Shown here piece by piece: positions 7,573 to 11,572 of a stretch of DNA of 11,572 bases. How positions within the stretch are numbered: position 1 is the stretch's first letter; every line of letters begins with the position of its first letter. A program made the position numbers and the translations under genes. The stretch comes from an uncultured Lachnospiraceae bacterium (GTDB lineage: Bacteria; Bacillota; Clostridia; Lachnospirales; Lachnospiraceae). The stretch lies in the NCBI GenBank assembly GCA_947653315.1, contig CANTGP010000057.1:1-11572 (forward strand), written 5' to 3'. The notes beneath the pieces were generated by a model that did no database searches, was not told where the DNA came from, and worked only from the letters and a program-made list of their open reading frames with translations.

Positions 7573-8559
7573 ATGATCTTAGCAGAAAAAATAACCATGT
7601 TACGGAAAAAGAACGGTTGGTCACAGGAAGAACTGGCGATGAAGCTCAATGTCTCGCGTCAGGCGGTTTCCAAATGGGAGAGTACGGCATCCATTCCTGA
7701 TTTGGATAAACTGATGAAGCTCAGCAGCATATTCGGGGTGAGCACGGATTATTTATTAAAAGACGAAATGGAAGAACCGGAAACGAATATGATGGATGGT
7801 TCCGACAGGGAAAAGGAGACTGTTCGGAGCGTTTCTTTGGAAGAAGCCAACCGGTATATGGACCTTACGGTAAAAGAATCCGTGAAGGTGGCGGCGGCAG
7901 TGTCTTCCTGCATTCTGTCCCCGGTCCTTCTCATATTGCTGGGCGGGATTTCGGAGTACGGTTCCGGGCGGATAACGGAAGATGCCGCAGGGGGAATCGG
8001 CACAGCGTTTCTGTTATTGATTGTGGCGGGCGCCGTGGGCGTATTCATCATCAGCGGCATGAAACTTGCCCCGTTTGAATTTTTGGAAAAAGAATGTATT
8101 TCACTGCAATACGGAATTGCGGGGTTAGTGGAAAAGAAAAAAGGGGAGTTTGAACCGGTTTACAGGAATTGTACGGTGACGGGCGTCCTGTTATGTATCG
8201 TAAGCAGTATTCCGCTTTTTGTGGCAGCGGCTTTTGGCGCGGCGGATATGGTATTGCTTTATTGTGTGTCTTTTTTGCTGTTTCTTGTAGCTGTGGGGGT
8301 TTTTCTGTTTGTCTGGTCGGGAACGATATGGGGAAGCTACCAGAAATTATTGGAGGAAGGGGATTATTCCGCCGAAAAAAAGCGGGAAAATAAAAGGAAC
8401 GGCAGACTTGCACAAGTATATTGGTGCACGGTTACCGCCATATACCTCGGTGTCAGTTTCTATACCATGAGGTGGGAGAGCACATGGATCATTTGGGTAT
8501 GTGCGGGCGTGTTTTATGCGGCTGTCCGCGGGATGGCGGCTATGTTAAGGAAGGAATAA
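7573..8559 (+). CDS. XRE-family regulator with a membrane-embedded C-terminal half
   Basis: A 328-residue protein with a Cro/C1-type helix-turn-helix at residues about 5-60. SQEELAMKLNVSRQAVSKWE (17-36) is the classic recognition region, followed by 'P.l..L..ls..f.vs.dyLL'. A charged linker (65-100) leads to six likely membrane helices at about 105-125, 141-162, 199-222, 226-250, 281-299 and 303-320. The family is common in Firmicutes, and members are thought to tie gene expression to a membrane or envelope state, but no ligand is visible here. GAGGG at 7564-7568 lies 4 bases before the ATG, a slightly short spacing. It shares orientation with the MATE exporter. No strong terminator lies between the two, so read-through is possible and a regulatory link is plausible but unproven. 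Confidence 0.88.
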   Translation: MILAEKITMLRKKNGWSQEELAMKLNVSRQAVSKWESTASIPDLDKLMKLSSIFGVSTDYLLKDEMEEPETNMMDGSDREKETVRSVSLEEANRYMDLTVKESVKVAAAVSSCILSPVLLILLGGISEYGSGRITEDAAGGIGTAFLLLIVAGAVGVFIISGMKLAPFEFLEKECISLQYGIAGLVEKKKGEFEPVYRNCTVTGVLLCIVSSIPLFVAAAFGAADMVLLYCVSFLLFLVAVGVFLFVWSGTIWGSYQKLLEEGDYSAEKKRENKRNGRLAQVYWCTVTAIYLGVSFYTMRWESTWIIWVCAGVFYAAVRGMAAMLRKE

Positions 8560-8567
8560 ATGGTAGC

Positions 8568-8607
8568 GGCGGAAACGGCGGCGTGTTTGGATGCCGCCGT
8601 TTCCGCC
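8568..8607. terminator. Perfect 15-bp GC-rich stem-loop between convergent genes
   Basis: GGCGGAAACGGCGGC at 8568-8582 pairs perfectly with GCCGCCGTTTCCGCC at 8593-8607 around a 10-base loop. It sits 9 bases after the XRE stop and 7 bases beyond the opposing ATPase stop. Neither side has a proper U-tract (AAAATC follows on +). It probably ends or protects both transcripts, but it is not a textbook intrinsic terminator. Confidence 0.6.
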
Positions 8608-8613
8608 AAAATC

Positions 8614-10173
8614 TTATACCCAATCTTCAATTCGGCACAGGTGTTCCTTTTTATCTTTTTGGTAACTGATTCCTACCATAAGGATGTGTCCGATATTTTT
8701 CTGTTTCAGTTTTGAAGCGTATTCTTTTTCTTTAATCTGTTGGATGGCTGCTTCCGGTGTACTGTTTATTTTTAATTCAATGATAATTCCCGGCAGGTTC
8801 TTTTTTCTTGGATAAAAGATGAAGTCCGCAAATCCTTTACCGCTTTTTTCTTCCCGCTCAATGTGATATTTGTTCCTCGCCGAAAGATAGGCAAGCGTTA
8901 CGACGCAGGACAGACTGTTTTCGTCGTTGTATTTTAATAGTGGGATTTCGCTGTTATGGATGTTTTGGAGATAGGCTTCAACAGTTTCTTCCCGTTTATC
9001 CAGTGTGGCATTTAATACTTCTTCGGAATTTCTGACAAGTTCCGCGACATATCCGAAATCATCGTCTTTTAGCGCTTTTTGGAATTCCAGCATTAATTCC
9101 CGGTTTGGGATGGACAACACTCCGTCATGGTAACCCAACAGGCCGTATATGATCATGGCGGCATAGATTTCTTCCCGGTTGGAAGGCGGTTCCTGTCCTG
9201 CGGTATATTCGTCCAGTATTTCAATCCGGACAGGAATATGATTTACTAATTTAATAACGTCATTCCTGACTTCGCCGATGTTGTATTTCAGGAAAAAAAG
9301 GACCTCGTCCATTTTGCCGGTTTTTGTCCAGTAGCTTTGGCAATAGCCGTCCTCAAGGGCGCATACTACCGAACGGGGATTGTAAATTTTTGTTCCGTTC
9401 ATGGTCGTGTAGCCATTGTACCATTCCGATATCTCATCCATTGTCAGTTTGGATTGTTTCCGGCAGAGTAAGGAAGTTTCTTCTTGCGTAAAACCAAAAT
9501 ATTCCCCGAGATAAGGATCCCTCAGCATGGTATATTCTTTGAACATGTTTAAAGCAGAACCGGGGCTGTATTTTTTCATGGGCAGAACACCGGTCATGTA
9601 AACAAGCGCCACATATGGCTGGTCCTTTAGCAGTCCCCTTAAGTATTCAAGAAAATCACTATGGTGTTCCTGATATAAACCGTGGCTGAAAATATAGTCC
9701 CATTCATCAATGATAAAAATAAATTCGTCTTCCGTGGCAGCCAGTAAATCAGTCAGACTATTGAATTCCCGGTCGGCAAGGGAAGGATAGGATTCCAGGA
9801 TATCATTGGTTAGGATGCTCTTAAACCGTTCCGTATAATCGTAGTATGTGTTTCCTTTATCCGGAAGTTCATTCAGGGAAAAGCGGATGATGTTATACCG
9901 GTTTAAGTGTTTTCTGTAATTTTCGGTTTTGCCAATATCCAATTGGTGAAATAGGGCATCTGAGGGATATGCTTTTCCGTAATATGCCCCAAGCATATTC
10001 AGCACCGATGTTTTTCCGAAACGTCGCGGTTTTGTGACGCATAAATACCGGTTTTTGGTGCGGATGCGCTCGCTTACTTTTTCAATCAGACCGGATTTAT
10101 CGACAAAATATTTGTCGTTACGGAGCATTTGGAAGTCTTTATATGCTGCATTTGTATTTAAGTAAATTGCCAT
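8614..10173 (-). CDS. AAA-ATPase-like / PD-(D/E)XK nuclease-like fusion protein (DUF1703 type)
   Basis: A 519-residue protein with the architecture of the AAA-ATPase-like (PF09820) plus PD-(D/E)XK (DUF1703/PDDEXK_9) family, often present in many copies in gut anaerobes and of unknown function. Residues 22-30 (YFVDKSGLI) and the P-loop variant TKPRRFGKTS (47-56) open the ATPase part; the family normally lacks the first P-loop glycine. FIFIIDEWD (151-159) is Walker B. The C-terminus has GFADFIFY (447-454, Asp450) and IIIELKI (463-469, Glu466-x-Lys468), matching the D...ExK nuclease core, so the catalytic triad appears intact. The start was set at 10173, where AAGGAAGGCGG precedes the ATG; the frame continues 20 codons upstream but that ATG has no such site. 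No partner gene is adjacent. A defence or DNA-processing role is only inference. Confidence 0.88.
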   Translation of the reverse strand: MAIYLNTNAAYKDFQMLRNDKYFVDKSGLIEKVSERIRTKNRYLCVTKPRRFGKTSVLNMLGAYYGKAYPSDALFHQLDIGKTENYRKHLNRYNIIRFSLNELPDKGNTYYDYTERFKSILTNDILESYPSLADREFNSLTDLLAATEDEFIFIIDEWDYIFSHGLYQEHHSDFLEYLRGLLKDQPYVALVYMTGVLPMKKYSPGSALNMFKEYTMLRDPYLGEYFGFTQEETSLLCRKQSKLTMDEISEWYNGYTTMNGTKIYNPRSVVCALEDGYCQSYWTKTGKMDEVLFFLKYNIGEVRNDVIKLVNHIPVRIEILDEYTAGQEPPSNREEIYAAMIIYGLLGYHDGVLSIPNRELMLEFQKALKDDDFGYVAELVRNSEEVLNATLDKREETVEAYLQNIHNSEIPLLKYNDENSLSCVVTLAYLSARNKYHIEREEKSGKGFADFIFYPRKKNLPGIIIELKINSTPEAAIQQIKEKEYASKLKQKNIGHILMVGISYQKDKKEHLCRIEDWV

Positions 10174-10201
10174 GTGTCCGCCTTCCTTTTGGATGTTTAA
10201 A

Positions 10202-10219
10202 GGTATAATAGGTATAATA
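10202..10219. repeat. Tandem 9-bp repeat upstream of the ATPase gene
   Basis: GGTATAATA occurs twice in direct succession (10202-10210 and 10211-10219), about 30 bases upstream of the ATPase start codon at 10173. On the minus strand it reads TATTATACC twice and could supply a -10-like element for that gene, but I see no matching -35. Each unit also contains a perfect TATAAT on the plus strand with no gene to serve. Confidence 0.55.
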
Positions 10220-10251
10220 AGGGAACAAACCATTTCCGGTTCATTCCCTTA
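10218..10251 (-). terminator. Possible terminator of the rubrerythrin gene
   Basis: Read on the minus strand, AAGGGAA (10250-10244) pairs with TTCCCTT (10225-10219), with an inner AACC/GGTT stem (10241-10238 with 10231-10228). The tail is A/T-rich (ATTATACC) but not a continuous U-run. It is placed 34 bases after the rubrerythrin stop. Moderate support only. Confidence 0.45.
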
Positions 10252-10284
10252 ATCCCGATAATCCTTTAAAGCCCGGCGTTTTGA

Positions 10285-10824
10285 TTAGCCGAAGTATCTC
10301 TTAAGAAGTCCTTCAAATGCTTTGCCGTGTCTTGCCTCATCCCTTGCCATTTCATGCACGGTATCATGGATGGCATCCAAATTGGCAGCTTTTGCCCTTT
10401 TTGCAAGGTCGAATTTGCCTGCGGTAGCGCCGTTCTCTGCTTCCACCCTCATTTCGAGGTTTTTCTTGGTGGAATCGGTAACGACTTCGCCTAACAGCTC
10501 TGCAAATTTAGCGGCATGTTCTGCTTCTTCCCAAGCAGCTTTTTCCCAGTAAAGACCGATTTCCGGATAACCTTCCCTGTGTGCTACCCTTGCCATGGCG
10601 AGGTACATACCTACTTCGGTGCATTCGCCGTTGAAGTTTGCCCTTAAGTCTGCCATAATGTCTTCGCTGACACCCTGTGCCACGCCTACTACGTGCTCGG
10701 CAGCCCATGTCTTCTCGCCTGCCTGCTGTGTGAATTTCTCGGCGGGTGCGTTGCACTGGGGGCATTTCTCCGGTGCGGAATCTCCTTCGTGAACATAACC
10801 ACATACTTGACATACAAATTTCAT
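10285..10824 (-). CDS. Reverse rubrerythrin (N-terminal rubredoxin-like, C-terminal diiron ferritin-like domain)
   Basis: A cytoplasmic peroxide reductase that protects anaerobes by reducing hydrogen peroxide to water, with electrons arriving through its Fe(SCys)4 centre. The order of domains is the diagnostic feature. A short rubredoxin-like domain comes first, with Cys5/Cys8 and Cys21/Cys24. The ferritin-like four-helix domain (about 55-179) follows, with ExxH pairs at Glu100/His103 and Glu163/His166 and further acidic candidate ligands at 67-70 and 128-130. Classical rubrerythrin has the opposite order. The 179-residue length matches reverse rubrerythrins known from clostridia, where they are strongly derepressed in perR mutants. 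AAGGAGAA upstream of the ATG (10838-10831 on the minus strand) supports the start. It lies 176 bases downstream of a perR-like gene on the same strand, with its own Per-box-like site. Confidence 0.95.
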   Translation of the reverse strand: MKFVCQVCGYVHEGDSAPEKCPQCNAPAEKFTQQAGEKTWAAEHVVGVAQGVSEDIMADLRANFNGECTEVGMYLAMARVAHREGYPEIGLYWEKAAWEEAEHAAKFAELLGEVVTDSTKKNLEMRVEAENGATAGKFDLAKRAKAANLDAIHDTVHEMARDEARHGKAFEGLLKRYFG

Positions 10825-10861
10825 TTTACATTCTCCTTTTCCTTTTTGATGGTTTTTGATA

Positions 10862-10876
10862 GTTTAATGCTTATAA
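10862..10876 (-). promoter_or_regulatory. PerR-box-like operator upstream of rubrerythrin
   Basis: On the minus strand the 15 bases read TTATAAGCATTAAAC. Against the Bacillus Per-box consensus TTATAATnATTATAA this is 11 of 14 specified positions, with correct 7-1-7 spacing. It lies about 40 bases before the start codon and overlaps the end of the predicted -10 region. A regulatory role is inferred from the match and the neighbouring regulator. Confidence 0.5.
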
Positions 10877-10901
10877 AATGATAAAGTATTTTATGGTGCA
10901 A
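10873..10901 (-). promoter_or_regulatory. Rubrerythrin promoter candidate
   Basis: On the minus strand, TTGCAC (10901-10896) is followed after 17 bases by TTTTAT (10878-10873), a weak -10 in a very A/T-rich stretch. The exact -10 is uncertain, because TTTATA one base further on is also possible. Confidence 0.35.
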
Positions 10902-10902
10902 C

Positions 10903-10946
10903 TGCCTGTTCCCGCCGCTGTATGTAGGGATGCGGCACTGCAGGCA
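10903..10946. repeat. Imperfect stem-loop in the perR-rubrerythrin intergenic region
   Basis: TGCCTG (10903-10908) pairs with CAGGCA (10941-10946), and GCCGC (10914-10918) with GCGGC (10932-10936), separated by an internal loop and closed by a 13-base loop. It lies between perR and the rubrerythrin promoter and could attenuate perR read-through. There is no U-tract. Confidence 0.4.
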
Positions 10947-10950
10947 AATA

Positions 10951-10989
10951 CTTATCTTTACTAACGCTTATCTTTTAATGTTTTTAATG
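10951..10989. repeat. Short direct repeats downstream of perR
   Basis: CTTATCTTT occurs at 10951-10959 and 10967-10975 (16-base period). It is followed by TTTTAATG at 10973-10980 and 10982-10989 (9-base period). On the coding strand of perR this is A-rich, so it is not a terminator for that gene. Confidence 0.5.
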
Positions 10990-11000
10990 TTTATTATTAG

Positions 11001-11408
11001 TCAGCTTTCCGCTGTCTGTGTTTCCGGTATGTTGCGGCATTCCCCGCATATTCCGTAGAAATAGGTGACATGCCCGTCAATCCTTCCGTTAAAATGTTCC
11101 CCTGCGGTTTCCACGATGTGGCTGATGCTTTCCATCTCCAAATCCTGTACGCATCCGCATTTTGTACAGACAAAATGGTTATGGGGGGAAGTATCGGCAT
11201 CGAAATGGTCCACGCCGTCCCCTAAACGGAGCCTTTGGATTTCCCCCGTGCCGGAAAGCAGGGTGAGGTTGCGGTATACGGTACCAAGACTGATATTGGG
11301 AAACTGCTGCCGGACATTCATGTATACGACATCGGCGGTGGGGTGGTCTTTTCTCGTGCAGAGAAAATCTTTAATCAGCTCCCGCTGCCTGCTGTATTTC
11401 TGTGCCAT
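11001..11408 (-). CDS. perR: PerR-like Fur-family peroxide-sensing repressor
   Basis: A 135-residue Fur-superfamily metalloregulator: an N-terminal winged helix (about 1-80, with the ISLGTVYRNLTLL recognition region at 39-51) and a C-terminal dimerisation domain. The structural zinc site is complete (Cys81/Cys84 and Cys121/Cys124). All five regulatory-metal ligands of Bacillus subtilis PerR can be placed by alignment: His22 (His37), Asp70 (Asp85), His76 (His91), His78 (His93) and Asp89 (Asp104). Asp at the last position, where iron-sensing Fur usually has Glu, favours PerR. Metal-catalysed oxidation of the His equivalents inactivates PerR. A GGAGG lies 6 bases before the ATG. The perfect palindrome at its predicted start site suggests autorepression. 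The adjacent reverse rubrerythrin is a standard PerR target. A general Fur/Zur role is less likely but cannot be excluded. Confidence 0.88.
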   Translation of the reverse strand: MAQKYSRQRELIKDFLCTRKDHPTADVVYMNVRQQFPNISLGTVYRNLTLLSGTGEIQRLRLGDGVDHFDADTSPHNHFVCTKCGCVQDLEMESISHIVETAGEHFNGRIDGHVTYFYGICGECRNIPETQTAES

Positions 11409-11427
11409 TTCCCGCCTCCTTCAAAAT

Positions 11428-11442
11428 CAGTAATGATTACTG
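11428..11442 (-). promoter_or_regulatory. 7-1-7 palindromic operator at the perR start site
   Basis: On the minus strand the site reads CAGTAATCATTACTG, a perfect 7-1-7 inverted repeat, the layout used by Fur-family regulators. Only the inner TAAT/ATTA matches the Bacillus Per-box (8 of 14). It lies directly downstream of the -10 box and covers the predicted transcription start, a good position for autorepression. Confidence 0.65.
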
Positions 11443-11447
11443 TTTTT

Positions 11448-11475
11448 ATTATAATGAAAATTTCAGAAAAGTCAA
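11448..11475 (-). promoter_or_regulatory. perR promoter
   Basis: On the minus strand, TTGACT (11475-11470) and a perfect TATAAT (11453-11448) are separated by 16 bases. On the opposite strand, the 15 bases from 11449 begin with a complete Per-box half-site TTATAAT and match the full consensus at 10 of 14 positions, so a second, weaker operator may overlap the -10 box. Confidence 0.65.
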
Positions 11476-11516
11476 TACCATTTTACAAAGTTTTAATAAG
11501 TTTGCCCTTTGACATG

Positions 11517-11525
11517 TGATATAAT
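11517..11525 (+). promoter_or_regulatory. Extended -10 promoter candidate for a gene beyond the right edge
   Basis: TGATATAAT at 11517-11525 is a perfect extended -10 (TGn plus TATAAT) on the plus strand, pointing out of the window. No -35 at normal spacing is convincing, and no start codon with a ribosome binding site appears in the remaining 47 bases. Confidence 0.35.
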
Positions 11526-11572
11526 CGGATTAGCGGGAAAGCCGAAGAATGAAGCATTGGAATAAAAATAAA

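Noticed and set aside
10174..10233. Twenty-codon extension of the ATPase protein
   Set aside because: The start at 10173 has AAGGAAGGCGG in front and gives the usual family N-terminus; the upstream ATG has no such site and the extension is coded by the A/T-rich tandem repeat.
11001..11408. Assignment of the regulator as Fur or Zur
   Set aside because: Asp rather than Glu at the Asp104-equivalent position, together with the reverse rubrerythrin neighbour, favours PerR.
11509..11525. TTGACA and TATAAT as a sigma-A promoter on the plus strand
   Set aside because: The two hexamers are only 5 bases apart, far from the required 16-18. Only the extended -10 reading was kept.
1..11572. CRISPR array, insertion sequence, prophage or toxin-antitoxin module
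   Set aside because: No regularly spaced repeats, transposase or integrase motifs, or paired small genes were seen on either strand.

Overview
The window looks like chromosomal DNA of a low-to-mid-GC anaerobic Firmicute, most likely a clostridial gut organism of the Lachnospiraceae type. Three things support this: the two-subunit GlgC/GlgD ADP-glucose pyrophosphorylase, a rubredoxin-first ('reverse') rubrerythrin beside a PerR-type regulator, and strong AGGAGG-type ribosome binding sites with sigma-A-like promoters. The lineage is inferred from gene content only. I see no tRNA, rRNA, CRISPR array, transposase or phage gene.

Layout, left to right. Bases 128-1090 (+) encode a membrane-anchored extracytoplasmic protein of unknown function. 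Bases 1287-3631 (+) hold glgC and glgD, overlapping by 7 bases, behind two candidate promoters and a structured leader. They make ADP-glucose for glycogen; glgA and glgB are not in the window. A compact hairpin-rich intergenic region with a bidirectional terminator separates glgD from a convergent chemoreceptor gene (3776-5815, -). That gene is transcribed divergently from a MATE-family exporter (6025-7413, +). The two promoters face away from each other around a three-copy 7-bp tandem repeat. A membrane-bound XRE-type regulator (7573-8559, +) follows the exporter.

The right third is on the minus strand. It carries an AAA-ATPase/PD-(D/E)XK fusion protein of the DUF1703 kind (8614-10173), a reverse rubrerythrin (10285-10824) and a perR-like regulator (11001-11408). 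The last two form a coherent peroxide-defence unit. A perfect 7-1-7 palindrome sits at the predicted perR transcription start, and a PerR-box-like site overlaps the predicted rubrerythrin promoter, which suggests peroxide-responsive autoregulation and control of the effector.

For three genes (chemoreceptor, MATE exporter, ATPase) the longest open frame starts too far upstream. I moved the start downstream using ribosome binding sites and, for the first two, promoter positions. I did not find a clearly new multi-gene system. The most interesting leftovers are intergenic: the glgC leader fold, the three-hairpin block after glgD, the divergent-promoter heptads and the Per-box arrangement.
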